Of a stretch of 64,000 nucleotides of DNA, positions 7,848-17,290 are shown in pieces. Under the pieces are notes generated by a model. The model saw nothing but the letters and a program-made list of their open reading frames with translations, ran no database searches and was not told the DNA's origin. Source of the stretch: Actinoplanes sp. NBRC 103695 (GTDB lineage Bacteria > Actinomycetota > Actinomycetes > Mycobacteriales > Micromonosporaceae); assembly GCF_030269485.1 (NCBI RefSeq), contig NZ_BSTL01000028.1, forward strand, positions 62,001-126,000, given 5' to 3'. Numbering within the stretch: position 1 is the first letter of the stretch; each line of letters starts with the position of its first letter. The position numbers were made by a program, and so were the translations under genes.

Positions 7848-9170
7848 ATGACCGGGCTGTTCGACGGGTTTGAGGGCTACCAGGTGGTGAGCGAAACCGA
7901 GCAGCGTCACGCGCTGACGGCCGCCCTCGTCGCGGTCGACGCGAACGTCCTGCTCAACCTCTATCGGTACAACTCACGCACCACTCAGGATCTGCTCGCG
8001 ATCTTCGAGCGTCTCGGCGACCGGCTCGTGGTGCCGCACCAGGCGATGCGGGAGTTCCACCGCAACCGGCTCAAGGCGATCGGCAATCCGGCGCAGGCGA
8101 CCGACGCGGCCCGATCGGCACTGGACAAGAGCCGGTCGGGCGCCGCCCGGGCCTTGGACATCTGGTCCCGGCAGGTCGCCCTCGACGAACATGAGCTCAA
8201 GGCCCTGCACGACCAGGTTGACACGGTGTTCGAGGCGTTGCAGGAAGCGATCGACCGGGCCGCGCCGGACCGCGTCCACGCGACCACCCCCACCGGCGAC
8301 GACCCCGTGCTCAGTCGGCTGGCGAGCCTGCTGCGGGGCAGGGTGCTGGCCCGGCCTGACGAGAAGACCTGGAATGATCTGATCGCCGAGGGTGCGCAGC
8401 GCGTGGAGAACCTGGTGCCGCCCGGCTACCTGGACGCCGACAAAGGTGACGAGAACCCCGAAGGCGCGACGGGTGACTTCCTCATCTACATCCAGGCGTG
8501 CAACGAGGCCCAGACCCGTCAGCTCGACCTCATCATCGTCACGAACGACGAGAAGGAGGACTGGTGGTGGCGCCGGGGGGCGGACGTCATCGGCCCGCGT
8601 CAGGAGATGGTGAAGGAGTTCTTCGACCGCACCGGACGGCGGCTGTTCCTGATGCGTCCGAGCGACCTGCTGATCAGGTCGCAGGCGCTGGACCTCGACG
8701 TCAGCCCGGCCTCCGCCCAAGACGCCGTGGTCACCCGGTCGGCGCCCCCCGAGGAGGTCGGCCGGTGGACCGACAAGGCGGTTCTCATGCTGCTGGAAAG
8801 GCTGCGCGGGGAGGGCCGCCGGGATCTCGCCGACGTGATCGTGGAGGCGGCGCGACGGGGCGGCACTATCGACCGCGACCACATCTACGCGCTGGGCGGC
8901 TATGACGAGGAGCGCATGCTGCGCGGCATAACCCGGCCGACCGCGCGAATCACGGCCGACCTTCAGTCCGAGGGAGAGCTGCCGGACCCGGTCACGCCGA
9001 TGCTCAAGGCGCTCTACAACGGGCCTGGGCCGCTCTACGCGATGCGTATCCCGAGCGAGGTCGTCGACATCCTCGGTCGCGGCGCTCCGCCGATCACGGA
9101 CGACAGCGGGTGGGGCGAGGTACTACGGGCGCAGGAAGAGGCGGCCGAGGCGGCCCGGGAATCTCTCTGA
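7848..9170 (+). CDS. PIN-like domain protein (predicted nuclease)
   Basis: Predicted 440 residues. The ATG at 7848 has GAAGGGAGG about 8 bases upstream. The first acidic PIN motif is VAVDANVLLNLYR with Asp31; later acidic segments are ATGDFLIYIQACNEA and LIIVTNDEKEDWWW, as in PIN-like (PIN_8/DUF4935) proteins predicted to cleave RNA. The last 150 residues are helical, acidic and unassigned. No antitoxin-like small gene precedes it, and it is much longer than VapC toxins, so a stand-alone defence or RNA-decay role is more likely than a type II toxin. Activity not shown. Confidence 0.75.
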   Translation: MTGLFDGFEGYQVVSETEQRHALTAALVAVDANVLLNLYRYNSRTTQDLLAIFERLGDRLVVPHQAMREFHRNRLKAIGNPAQATDAARSALDKSRSGAARALDIWSRQVALDEHELKALHDQVDTVFEALQEAIDRAAPDRVHATTPTGDDPVLSRLASLLRGRVLARPDEKTWNDLIAEGAQRVENLVPPGYLDADKGDENPEGATGDFLIYIQACNEAQTRQLDLIIVTNDEKEDWWWRRGADVIGPRQEMVKEFFDRTGRRLFLMRPSDLLIRSQALDLDVSPASAQDAVVTRSAPPEEVGRWTDKAVLMLLERLRGEGRRDLADVIVEAARRGGTIDRDHIYALGGYDEERMLRGITRPTARITADLQSEGELPDPVTPMLKALYNGPGPLYAMRIPSEVVDILGRGAPPITDDSGWGEVLRAQEEAAEAARESL

Positions 9171-9442
9171 TTCGGTGGTGATCGGATGCGGCGGTCCTAT
9201 CGTGAGCGCGCGCTGAGCCCACCTGATGACCTGACTGAGACGGCAACTGTGTGGGCGCCGATCTTGATCTCCCCCACCGGGAACAACCCGGCGGTCATCG
9301 CGGAGGTCTCCCCGCGCTCAGGCCGTGGGTGATGACGGGACTTTGCGGACACACGTACTTCAGCAAGGTTTTGACCTTGGGTAGGACTGTGACGGTTGAG
9401 GAGCGCAACCTCGTGGCGGCGTGATCGCGGGCTGGTGGTCCG

Positions 9443-10438
9443 CTAGCCCAAAGGGTACGGCGACTGGGCCCAGGGCGGGCGTGGTGCGGGCTGGATGTCG
9501 GTCACCCACTTGACCCACCAGAAGCCCCGGCGGCCCGGGGCGACGATGCGGGCCGGGTAGCCGTGGCCGTAGGAGAGGGGGCTGCCGTTCAGGGCGGTGG
9601 CCAGCCAGATGTCGTCGTGGGCGTCGAACCAGCGGGTGTAGCCGGTGACGGAACGGACCTCCACGGTGCCTGTCCGCACGCCGGCCGCTTCGAGGAGGGT
9701 GGTCAGGCGGACCCCGGACCACTGCTGAGTGCTGTACCAGCCGCTGGTGCAGTCCAGGGTCGCGGTCAGGGTTTCGTGCGGGAGGGCTCGGAGGGCGTCA
9801 AGGTCGAATTCCTTCTGGTGTACGCGCAGGGTCCACGCCTGGCGGTCGATGCGCTGGATGCCGTCGTCGAACCAGGACGTGACGCGTAGCTCGGGCTTGG
9901 GGACCGAACCCGTGTAGCGGCGGGGCGTGGCGGCCGCGGTGTCCCAGACGGCCGTCGCCACCGTGGCGCCGGCGCCCAGGACGGCCAGGCGCAGGAGGGC
10001 CCGCCGGTCGGCGTCGGTGCGGCGGGGGCGGACGGCGTGGCCGGTGAAGTGCAGGATCACGGCCAGCAGCGAGCCCACCGCGGCGCCCACGTGGATCTGC
10101 ATCAGGGTCAGCGGGCCGACGTACTCGACCTTGCCGGTCGCATGCAGCAGGCCGGTGCCGATCGTCAGCAGGATCAGCACGGCCAGGATGAGGGACAGCG
10201 CCTTGGTCGACCAGGCTCGCGCTGCCCGGCGCAGGCCTCGCCGGATCACCGCGACCTTCCACGGGGCGATCAGCAGGATGGCCAGGGCGGCACCGGCGTG
10301 CAACTGGATCGGGTCGATGGGCAGGTTCGCGTCCACCGACCAGCCGAGCAGGCCGGTGAGCACGCCGGCGGCGACCAGCAGGCCGAGGACGAGGTCGACC
10401 CGTCTCCCGGCCTGTCTGCTGCGCAGCCGCACCCGCAT
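9443..10438 (-). CDS. Membrane molybdopterin-dependent oxidoreductase (sulfite-oxidase/MsrP fold)
   Basis: Predicted 331 residues. About five hydrophobic helices (roughly 14-34, 46-66, 79-99, 115-133, 150-168) carry His47, His99, His116, His130 and His134, candidate haem ligands of a cytochrome b561-like domain. The C-terminal half is a sulfite-oxidase-type molybdopterin domain with the Mo-ligand Cys230 in TLDCTSGWYSTQQW and YGHGYPARIVAPGRRGFWWVK-like family features near the end. It probably passes electrons between the membrane and an oxidised sulfur or nitrogen substrate outside the cell. The fusion of electron-transfer and catalytic parts replaces the separate MsrQ-type partner. No operon partner is evident. 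Confidence 0.82.
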   Translation of the reverse strand: MRVRLRSRQAGRRVDLVLGLLVAAGVLTGLLGWSVDANLPIDPIQLHAGAALAILLIAPWKVAVIRRGLRRAARAWSTKALSLILAVLILLTIGTGLLHATGKVEYVGPLTLMQIHVGAAVGSLLAVILHFTGHAVRPRRTDADRRALLRLAVLGAGATVATAVWDTAAATPRRYTGSVPKPELRVTSWFDDGIQRIDRQAWTLRVHQKEFDLDALRALPHETLTATLDCTSGWYSTQQWSGVRLTTLLEAAGVRTGTVEVRSVTGYTRWFDAHDDIWLATALNGSPLSYGHGYPARIVAPGRRGFWWVKWVTDIQPAPRPPWAQSPYPLG

Positions 10439-10523
10439 GCCGGAACGCTAGCGCGGCGGGCAGGGCCGTAAGCCTGCACGGACGGTCATTGTCGGGGTGA
10501 AAGCGGTCTGGAACTCTGGTGCG

Positions 10524-11921
10524 ATGACTTTGCCGCTACGGGTGAGTGTGACGCCGGAGCGGGCGGACGCGTCGCCGGGGGATGCGCTGACCTTTGATGT
10601 CACGGTGCGCAATGCCAGTGACATCGTGGAGCACTACGGGGTCGAGTTTCTCGGGCTGCCCGACGGGGCTCAGGTGCGCACCGAGCCCGACGTCGCGAAA
10701 CTGCGGCCGTCGGAGTCGGGGACCTTGACCGTGCGGATCACGCTGCCCGTTCAGCCGCCCGCGCCGGCGGGGACCTACGTGCTGGGCGCGCTCGTGCGGT
10801 CCAAGTACCGGCATGACGTGTCGCGGTGCGTCGAGGTGCCGGTGCAGCTTGCCTCGATCGAGTCGATCGCCGTCAAGGCCATCCCGGAAGTCGTCACGGG
10901 TGGGCGGGCGGGGCGGTACACCGTCGAGGTGTCCAACGGCGGGAACGCGCCGGTGCGGCTCTACCTCGCGGCCACCGATCCGGAACGGCGGGTCATCGCG
11001 ACCTTCGAGCCGGGGTGGGTGGATCTGCCTCCGGGGACCTCGGCGCAGGCCCTGCTCACCGTGCAGGCGCCGCTGCCGTGGAACCGGGAGAAGCAGCGGG
11101 CGCTGACCATCACCGCGACGCCGGACCTGCCGGGGGCCACGCCGGGCACGGGCAACGCCTCGTTCGTGCAGAAGCCGCGGTTCGCGTCGAAGTTCGCCAA
11201 GTTCGCGGGGATCGCGGCGGGGGTGCTGGTGCTCGCCGCCGCGGTCGCGGTGCCGGCGCTGCTGATGGCTCGCAACGCCAAGGACGATCCGCCACAGAAC
11301 CCGGCGGCCGCCACCGCGCCGGTCGTGGTGCCGCCGACCGTGCCGGTCCAGCCCAGTGCCGCCGCCCAGCCGTCCCAGGCGCCGCCGTCGGCCGCGCCGT
11401 CGGAAGCGGCGTCCTCTCCGGCGGCAGAGGAGGAGCAGCCGCCGGGGGCACAGGCGCCGCGCCGGGTCGACCTGACCAAGCCCAAGGACGGGGTGCTGGC
11501 CTCCGACACCTTCCGCGACCAGGGCTTCCTGTCCAGCGCCGACCCGGGCTCGATTTCCGTGCCGGGCTGCGAGAACGCGACCGCCACCGCCGTGGTCACC
11601 GACGCCGACCAGAAGCGGTTCCTCACCTCGGCCAACCCGGACGACGCCACCAAGTGTCACAGCGTGCCGGTGTTGCTGGACTTCCTGCAGGGGGCGCCGG
11701 CCGGCGGGCTGACCGTGGTGCCGCTGACCAAGGACACCCTGGAGATGGAGGTCGGGTACACCGACCTGTCCCGGACCACCGAGCCGTCGCTGGCCGTGCC
11801 GGAGGACAAGGCCAAGGCCCGCGGCGGCATCGACTTCGTGCTGGTCCGGCCGCGTTCGCAGGACGGCGCGGCCACGCCGCCGGTCGCGCTGACCGAGCTG
11901 GTGATCACACCACTGCGTTAG
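10524..11921 (+). CDS. Ig-like domain / single-transmembrane protein A of the CIS locus
   Basis: Predicted 465 residues from the ATG at 10524 (an in-frame GTG at 10497 is possible). There is no signal peptide. Two beta-rich Ig-like (COG1470-type) domains fill residues 4-110 and 114-205. A Lys/Arg-rich stretch precedes one helix at about 227-249, then a Pro/Ala linker (about 255-320) and a C-terminal domain with a Cys pair (VPGCEN, TKCHSV). By the positive-inside rule the Ig domains are cytoplasmic and the C-terminus is outside. The protein at 33140-34201 has the same layout on the other side of the CIS operons. The topology suggests a membrane adaptor for a cytoplasmic CIS, like the role reported for CisA in Streptomyces; homology to CisA is not tested. 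Confidence 0.65.
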   Translation: MTLPLRVSVTPERADASPGDALTFDVTVRNASDIVEHYGVEFLGLPDGAQVRTEPDVAKLRPSESGTLTVRITLPVQPPAPAGTYVLGALVRSKYRHDVSRCVEVPVQLASIESIAVKAIPEVVTGGRAGRYTVEVSNGGNAPVRLYLAATDPERRVIATFEPGWVDLPPGTSAQALLTVQAPLPWNREKQRALTITATPDLPGATPGTGNASFVQKPRFASKFAKFAGIAAGVLVLAAAVAVPALLMARNAKDDPPQNPAAATAPVVVPPTVPVQPSAAAQPSQAPPSAAPSEAASSPAAEEEQPPGAQAPRRVDLTKPKDGVLASDTFRDQGFLSSADPGSISVPGCENATATAVVTDADQKRFLTSANPDDATKCHSVPVLLDFLQGAPAGGLTVVPLTKDTLEMEVGYTDLSRTTEPSLAVPEDKAKARGGIDFVLVRPRSQDGAATPPVALTELVITPLR

Positions 11922-11935
11922 AGGAGACCGCGGCG

Positions 11936-12373
11936 TTAGAAGAAGAAGTAGGCCACCACGGCACTGGCGATCGACAGGACGGCGAGGATCGCCAGGATGA
12001 TCAGCAGGATCACCAGCCAGCGGCGGTCCGGGGCCGCCACCGGCGGCGGGGCGAGCCGGACCTGCTGCGGCCGGGCGGCGCGCAGCTCGCGGCCGCAGCG
12101 CTCGCAGCGGACCCGGGTCCGCTCGTTCGGATAGCCGCAGCCCGCGCACTGCGTCCCCGGCCCGGTGTAAGTCGGCTGCGGGGTGGTCACGCCGATACCG
12201 CGGTAGACGCCGGTCTGTTCGATCGTCTCGTTCGGCTTGCGCGGCACCGCACGGGCCTCGTCCCCGGCCGGCTGCCGCAGGAACATCAGCGGATACCCGC
12301 AGTTCGGGCACAGCTGATCCACCTCGGGCCGGACCGGCGACCCGCAGTCGGGACACGGCATCTGCCTAGCCAT
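11936..12373 (-). CDS. Tail-anchored double zinc-ribbon protein, last gene of CIS operon
   Basis: Predicted 145 residues from the ATG at 12373, overlapping the upstream tail gene by 8 bases. Two CxxC...CxxC zinc ribbons are visible: CPDCG/CPNCG at about residues 7-26 and CAGCG/CERCG at about 76-94. The last 25 residues form a hydrophobic helix ending YFFF, so the protein is C-terminally anchored with the ribbons in the cytoplasm. As the final gene of the structural operon it may recruit the CIS baseplate or a partner to the membrane. It converges with the Ig-like gene A (14 bases between stops). Confidence 0.7.
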   Translation of the reverse strand: MARQMPCPDCGSPVRPEVDQLCPNCGYPLMFLRQPAGDEARAVPRKPNETIEQTGVYRGIGVTTPQPTYTGPGTQCAGCGYPNERTRVRCERCGRELRAARPQQVRLAPPPVAAPDRRWLVILLIILAILAVLSIASAVVAYFFF

Positions 12374-12905
12374 TGCTACCTCCAGGCCGCGCCCGGCCCT
12401 GCGCCTTGTCGTCCCGCTTGAACCGCACGTCCAGCTGCACCTGCGCCCCCAGCGGCAGCTCACTCTGCAGGAAGCCCAGCACCTGCCGCTCGGTGAGATG
12501 CCCGGTATGTTCCATCTGCACGACCACCACCGGGTTCTCGGCCGGCACGTTGTCGTTGCGGCCGTAGATGCCGCCCACGTCGACGACGGTCACGCGGGCG
12601 CCGGTCGCCGCCTCCAGCAGCGCCTCCACGCCGTAGCGGGTGCCGCGCCAGCCGAGCAGCCGGCCCACCTCGCGGACCATCGAGCGCCGGTACTCGGCCG
12701 GGTCGGTCGGCTCCAGCTCGACACCCAGCCAGGAGCCGAGGAACTGCAGCATCTCGGGGCTCGCCAGGCCGGTGTCCATCTGGTACTCGATGCTGTCGAT
12801 GCGTTCCCGGACGGTGTCGGCCACCTCCTGGAACGCGAGCACGAAGTCGCGCAGCACCGGATCCTGCGCCATCGCCCGGGGCAACTGGTCCACGAGCCAG
12901 GTCAT
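12366..12905 (-). CDS. CIS/phage tail protein I family (gpI-like, Afp12-like)
   Basis: Predicted 179 residues. The N-terminus (LVDQLPRAMAQDPVLRDFVLAFQEVADTV) and the middle (SWLGVELEP... MVREVGRLLGWRGTRYGVE) match the phage tail protein I family, a baseplate component next to the J wedge. The ATG overlaps the baseplate J stop by 4 bases and its own end overlaps the zinc-ribbon gene, so it is tightly inside the operon. It would attach to baseplate J and normally positions tail fibres; no fibre gene follows in this operon. Confidence 0.85.
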   Translation of the reverse strand: MTWLVDQLPRAMAQDPVLRDFVLAFQEVADTVRERIDSIEYQMDTGLASPEMLQFLGSWLGVELEPTDPAEYRRSMVREVGRLLGWRGTRYGVEALLEAATGARVTVVDVGGIYGRNDNVPAENPVVVVQMEHTGHLTERQVLGFLQSELPLGAQVQLDVRFKRDDKAQGRARPGGSNG

Positions 12906-14860
12906 TGCTGGACCACCACCCGGTGCTCGTACGACATGAACAGCGCCTCCGGCAGCAGCCGCAACCGCTGCTCCACCTGGTCGAGGGTGCGCTTGCGGCG
13001 CAGGTCGGCGGAGAAGAAGTGCACCGCCTCCACGCCCTGCACGCCGAACGAGCCGTGCAGCACGCCGTACACGTCGCCCAGGCGCAGGTCGGTGTCGAAC
13101 GGCCAGCCCTGGCCGCTCGGGCCGCCGGTCAGCGGGTTCAGGTACTCGTAGAGGGCCCTCTCGGCGCGCTCGCGCACGGTCTCCGGGCGTACCCCCGGAC
13201 CTGCCCGCACCTCCGAGACCACCTTGACCCCCTGGTAGCGGGGCGGTTCGATGCGGATCCGCATGGTGAGCAGCCGGCGCGGCTCGAGGTAGGCCTTGAT
13301 CTGCTCCTCGAGCTCCTCGGGGATGGCCAGATCATCCAAGGTCACATTCTCCGGGGGTACGTCGAGCCGCGGCACCACGAACAGCCGGGCCGGTTCGCCG
13401 GGCGACGACGGCGGCAGGCACCGGGCGCGGGCCACGTTCGGGGCCGCGTCCAGGGTGAGGCGCTCGACGTCCTCGGCGGTGACCGCACGCCGCCCGCCGC
13501 GCAGCAGCAGCGGGCCGCGGACCTTCGCGTTGTCGACGCTCTCCGCGTCCACGCCGCCGGCGCTCGGGTCGAGGTTGGTGACCGAGGCGACGAACGGGAT
13601 CGACGTGTGCAGGACGGTCAGCCGTTCGGCCGCCACGTTGCCGCGCTTGCCGCCGCCGAAGCGGTAGCCGGTCACGTAGATCTGAGCGTCGATCGCCGGG
13701 ATCGCGCCGTGCTGCCAGACCTGGCCGCCGCGGTCCAGCACGCGCGGGCCGAAGCGGATCTCGCCGGTCGCGCCGGACCACGTGTAGACCTTGTCGTGGA
13801 CGGTCGCGTCGGCCAGGTCGGCGACCTCGGTCCACTCCTCCTCTTCCGGCTCCCCGTGCCGGTCGCGGCGAGGCAGCACCACTTTGACGTACTCGTCGAA
13901 CCGGCGGGGCAGAACCGGCACGCGGCGCACCTGGAAGGTCTGGCCCGGGCGGCCGCTGCTGGCGCCGAGCAGCTCGGCGGGGGCCGGTTCGGCGTGATGT
14001 GCCGGGATGGCGCCACCGAGCGACACCGCCGACAGCGTCTCGAGTTCCGGCGGGTTGGCGTACTGCGGCTGCCCCTCCTCGGCCTGGACCAACCGGCAGC
14101 GCAACCAGTGCGCCCGCCGCGAGCCGATCGCCAGGGCCTCGTGCCGGGACGGGAGCAGCAGCGTCACGTCGCCGCTGCTGTTGAAACCGGCGGTGGTGTC
14201 GGAGAGGATCCGCACGCCCGTCCACTGCTGGCCGTCCCACGCCTCCCAGACCCGGGGCGGGCGGCGCGGGTCGACGCCGGCGCCCTCCGGGCCGGTCTGC
14301 ACCTCGAGCCGCAGCACGTTGCCCGCGGCCGAGTCGGCGAGGCCGAAATACACCGCCTCGTCGACGCGCAGGTTCGGGAAGAGCCGCACCGACGACGCCT
14401 CTCGGCGCAGCTCCTCCCAGTGGTCGGAGTAGCGGTCGCCGGTGTGCGTCATGCACGCCACCAGCTTGGGCGGGCTGATCGTCAGCTCGGAGTCGGTGAG
14501 GAAGACGACCGGCTCCTCGTCGTCCCGGCGCTCGGTGCTGACCTGCGTCCCGGCGGGCACCCGCACCGGTTCGTCCCGCGGCGCGGTCAGCGTGAACATC
14601 AGATCCACCCGCGCCGGTACGGCCGAGAACAGCTCGACGCCGACCAGTTCCAGGAACTTCACGTAGAGCCGGTCCGGCACCTGGTTGAGCCGGTACAGGG
14701 TCATCTCGGTCATCCAGGCGAACAACTCGACCAGCGCGACGCCCGGGTCGGAGACGTTGTGGTCGGTCCACTCCGGGCACAGCCGGTTGATGCGCCGCTT
14801 CGCCTCGTCGACGATGTCCTGGAACCGGCGGTCGTCCAACTCGGGGGCGGGAAGGCTCAC
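12902..14860 (-). CDS. Baseplate assembly protein J family (gpJ/Afp11-like)
   Basis: Predicted 652 residues, in the size range of CIS J-type wedge proteins. The N-terminus LCPEWTDHNVSDPGVALVELFAWMTEMTLYRLNQVP is characteristic of the putative baseplate assembly protein family, and the second half has the J-like region including SAGGVDAESVDNAKVRGP and RAVTAEDVERL. It builds the baseplate wedge with gp25 and tail protein I around the VgrG-like hub and triggers sheath contraction. Start ATG at 14860 overlaps the gp25 stop by 4 bases. Confidence 0.92.
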   Translation of the reverse strand: MSLPAPELDDRRFQDIVDEAKRRINRLCPEWTDHNVSDPGVALVELFAWMTEMTLYRLNQVPDRLYVKFLELVGVELFSAVPARVDLMFTLTAPRDEPVRVPAGTQVSTERRDDEEPVVFLTDSELTISPPKLVACMTHTGDRYSDHWEELRREASSVRLFPNLRVDEAVYFGLADSAAGNVLRLEVQTGPEGAGVDPRRPPRVWEAWDGQQWTGVRILSDTTAGFNSSGDVTLLLPSRHEALAIGSRRAHWLRCRLVQAEEGQPQYANPPELETLSAVSLGGAIPAHHAEPAPAELLGASSGRPGQTFQVRRVPVLPRRFDEYVKVVLPRRDRHGEPEEEEWTEVADLADATVHDKVYTWSGATGEIRFGPRVLDRGGQVWQHGAIPAIDAQIYVTGYRFGGGKRGNVAAERLTVLHTSIPFVASVTNLDPSAGGVDAESVDNAKVRGPLLLRGGRRAVTAEDVERLTLDAAPNVARARCLPPSSPGEPARLFVVPRLDVPPENVTLDDLAIPEELEEQIKAYLEPRRLLTMRIRIEPPRYQGVKVVSEVRAGPGVRPETVRERAERALYEYLNPLTGGPSGQGWPFDTDLRLGDVYGVLHGSFGVQGVEAVHFFSADLRRKRTLDQVEQRLRLLPEALFMSYEHRVVVQQ

Positions 14861-15273
14861 GGCTGGGGCTCCTCGTGGGGAATGGTGTAGAAGGGGAACA
14901 CCAGGTTGCGCACGTCGTTGGTGGACCGGATGCGGTAGCCGACGGAGATGTGCACCGTACCGGTGGACTGCTCGGCCTCGGCCAGGACCTTCTCACATGT
15001 GATCCGCGGTTCCCAGCGTTCCAGGGCCTCCCGGACGTACTGCTCGATCAGGCCGAGCGTGCCGGCGGTGAGCGGGGCGAACAGCATCTCCCACATGGCG
15101 CAGCCGAAGTCGGGGCGCATCACCCGTTCCCCCGGCACCGTGGACAGGATCATCCGGATCGCCGCGTCGATCTCGTCGACGCCGCTGACCAGGCGGACCG
15201 AGCCGGTGCGGTTGATCGCGGCCGGGAACGCCCAGCCGCTGCCGATGAACTCCTCCTCGCGCACCCCGATCAC
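14857..15273 (-). CDS. GPW/gp25-like baseplate wedge protein (Afp9-like)
   Basis: Predicted 138 residues, typical for gp25. Key regions are SGVDEIDAAIRMILSTVPGERVMRPDFG and the EPR of LERWEPRITCEKV, the conserved core motif of gp25/TssE proteins. It links the baseplate wedge to the first sheath ring. It overlaps PAAR upstream by 4 bases and baseplate J downstream by 4 bases. Confidence 0.92.
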   Translation of the reverse strand: MIGVREEEFIGSGWAFPAAINRTGSVRLVSGVDEIDAAIRMILSTVPGERVMRPDFGCAMWEMLFAPLTAGTLGLIEQYVREALERWEPRITCEKVLAEAEQSTGTVHISVGYRIRSTNDVRNLVFPFYTIPHEEPQP

Positions 15274-15647
15274 CCCGCCATCACGTCGGTGGAGCCCGCG
15301 GTGATGGAGCTGACCGGCAGGTCGACCGGGTCGTTGCAGGTGGCGACCGGGTCACCGACCCGGGCCAGCGGTCTGCCGTTGACGAGGACGGCCGGCGAGC
15401 CCGCCACCACGCGTCCCATGTTGGTCGGCGGCTTGCTGAAACTGGCGGGCGCGACGTGTGGCGGCATGTTCTGCGCGACGCTGCCCTGGATCGCCGCCGG
15501 TAGGCCGTTGACCAGCACATCGGTGGACAACTGCGCCATCAGCTTCCCGTTGAAGGGCAGCGGGGTGGGCGTGGGCGACGGGGTCAGCAGGATGTGCGTG
15601 TCCACCCCGATGACCGGGTCGTTCTGGCGGGCTACGGGCTGCGGCAT
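15270..15647 (-). CDS. PAAR-like spike-tip protein (Afp10-like)
   Basis: Predicted 125 residues from the ATG at 15647, which shares one base with the TGA of the VgrG-like gene. It has the Gly/Pro-rich beta pattern of PAAR proteins: DPVIGVDTHILL at the start, NGKLMAQLSTDVLVNGLPAAI, MGRVVAGSPAVLVNGRPLARVGDP with CND late in the chain. It caps the VgrG-like trimer and forms the puncturing tip. No extra C-terminal toxin domain is fused. Confidence 0.88.
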   Translation of the reverse strand: MPQPVARQNDPVIGVDTHILLTPSPTPTPLPFNGKLMAQLSTDVLVNGLPAAIQGSVAQNMPPHVAPASFSKPPTNMGRVVAGSPAVLVNGRPLARVGDPVATCNDPVDLPVSSITAGSTDVMAG

Positions 15648-17290
15648 CAGTTCAACCTGATCGGCTTGCCGGACTGGGTCAGCGGTCCGGAGGCGGTGAT
15701 CTCGACCTGCGCGCCGGAGAGCGCGAGCTTCTGGGTCGCCTTGATCTCGATGTTCGTCGCGGAGAGCACCAGCTTCTGCTCGCCGGTGACCTGCGACTCG
15801 GCCTTGTCCAGCTTCACCAGGCAGGTCGTGCCGCCGAGGCTGAGCGTGACCGTCGGGGTGTCCTCGTCGGCGAACACCAGCCGGGAGTCCTTGCGGCTGA
15901 CCAGCAGACGCTGCTCGACCTTCCCACCGGTGGCGGCGCCCGGCTCGGGGATCGCGTCGGTGCGGTTCCACAGGCCGCCCAGCACGACCGGCCGGGTGTG
16001 GTCGTTGAGCTCGAAGCCGACCAGCACCTCGTCGTCGACCTCGGGCAGCCACTGCATGCCGCGCGCCTTGCCGCCGCCGGGGGTGGCGACGCGCGCCCAG
16101 GCGCTCTCGTCGTCGGCGGACAACGTGGGGAACTTGACCCTGACGCGGCCGAGCTTCTCCGGGTCGTCATTGTTGGTCACGACGCCGATGACCAGGCCGT
16201 TCCAACCTTTTTTCTCGGTCGGCGTCGTCATGTCGGCCAGGGATCCAGGCTCCTTACCCCCACAGACGAACCTCGTGAGGTACGGCCGGCCGGCGCCGTA
16301 CGTGTGCTCCACACTGGTCACTCGCCATTTTCCGGTCATGCGGGAGCCGACGCCTTCGATCTGAACGGTCGCGCCCGACCCGATCATCGGATCCCCGGCG
16401 GCCTCCCCGCGCAGCACCGCCTCCTCGCCGGAGGCCCGCAGCAGCAGCGACTTCGCCAGCGCGTCCGCCTCGGCCTGGTCGACCACCGGGAACTGGCCGG
16501 CGTTGCGCTTCACCCGCCCGAACGCGCGCTCGGCCGCGTCCGACATCTCCTGCGCGGCCGGCGCGTCGGTACCCAGGTCGGTCTCGGTGGAGCGGCCCTC
16601 GATGGCCTCCTTGCCCAGGTGGTCCCAGCCGCGGATCTGCACCTCGTCGCTGCGTTCCCCGGCCGAGAAGCGGACCGCGAACCGGGACAGGTTCTGCCCG
16701 TAGCGCAGCTTCGGCGGAGTGCCACCGGCGCGCGGCGTCTTCTTGAAGTGGAAGGTGCGTTCGCTGACCCAGACGTCGAAGCCGATCCGGGCGGCGCGGC
16801 GGCGCAGGAACGCGAAGTCGGTCTCGCCCGCCTGCAGCACGTACTCGTGCGCGGCGCCGGTCGCGTCCACGTCGGCGTCCAGGCCGTACTCCCCCGCGAT
16901 CCGGCTCGCGATGTCCGCGTCGGTGACCTTCTGGAAGCTGCGCGACCTGGGTTCGCGGGCCAGCCGGTGGGTCAGGTCGAAGCCGTTGAGCACCAGCTCG
17001 TGCCGCCCGGCGCCGCCCGGCTCCACGGACACCGCGGTGATCTCGCCGGTGGTGACCACGACCGGGTCGCCCTCGGCCCGGAAGGCGATCTCCACGCGCG
17101 TACCCAAGGTGAATGTGCCTTTGTCGAAGATCTCGAAGTGCGGATCGTCGAAGTGGATGGCGAAGAAGTCGGGCAGCTGCACCGACTCCTCGACCCGGAC
17201 CAGAGTGACGCGCGGATAGAGCTCCGGCGCCAGCGGCCGCCCGTCCACCGTCAGGACCACGCCGTCCAGGCGCTTGACCGCCTCAGGCAC
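15647..17290 (-). CDS. VgrG-like hub/spike protein (Afp8-like)
   Basis: Predicted 547 residues. The first 350 residues are the gp27-like late-control-D hub (VLNGFDLTHRLAR, YVLQAGETDFAFLRRRAARIGFDVW). From about residue 360 it has the gp5-like OB fold (GVVTNNDDPEKLGRVRVKFP, VARVATPGG-type core, LPEVDDEVLVGFE) and a short beta-helix spike. It is the central baseplate hub that plugs the tube and carries the PAAR tip. No extension domain is visible, so cargo is probably carried elsewhere. It follows the LysM gene with an 8-base overlap. Confidence 0.92.
   Translation of the reverse strand: MPEAVKRLDGVVLTVDGRPLAPELYPRVTLVRVEESVQLPDFFAIHFDDPHFEIFDKGTFTLGTRVEIAFRAEGDPVVVTTGEITAVSVEPGGAGRHELVLNGFDLTHRLAREPRSRSFQKVTDADIASRIAGEYGLDADVDATGAAHEYVLQAGETDFAFLRRRAARIGFDVWVSERTFHFKKTPRAGGTPPKLRYGQNLSRFAVRFSAGERSDEVQIRGWDHLGKEAIEGRSTETDLGTDAPAAQEMSDAAERAFGRVKRNAGQFPVVDQAEADALAKSLLLRASGEEAVLRGEAAGDPMIGSGATVQIEGVGSRMTGKWRVTSVEHTYGAGRPYLTRFVCGGKEPGSLADMTTPTEKKGWNGLVIGVVTNNDDPEKLGRVRVKFPTLSADDESAWARVATPGGGKARGMQWLPEVDDEVLVGFELNDHTRPVVLGGLWNRTDAIPEPGAATGGKVEQRLLVSRKDSRLVFADEDTPTVTLSLGGTTCLVKLDKAESQVTGEQKLVLSATNIEIKATQKLALSGAQVEITASGPLTQSGKPIRLN

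Noticed and set aside
9171..9442. 272-base gap after the PIN-like gene searched for an IS remnant or small RNA
   Set aside because: No inverted ends, no transposase motif and no clear hairpin; nothing supportable.
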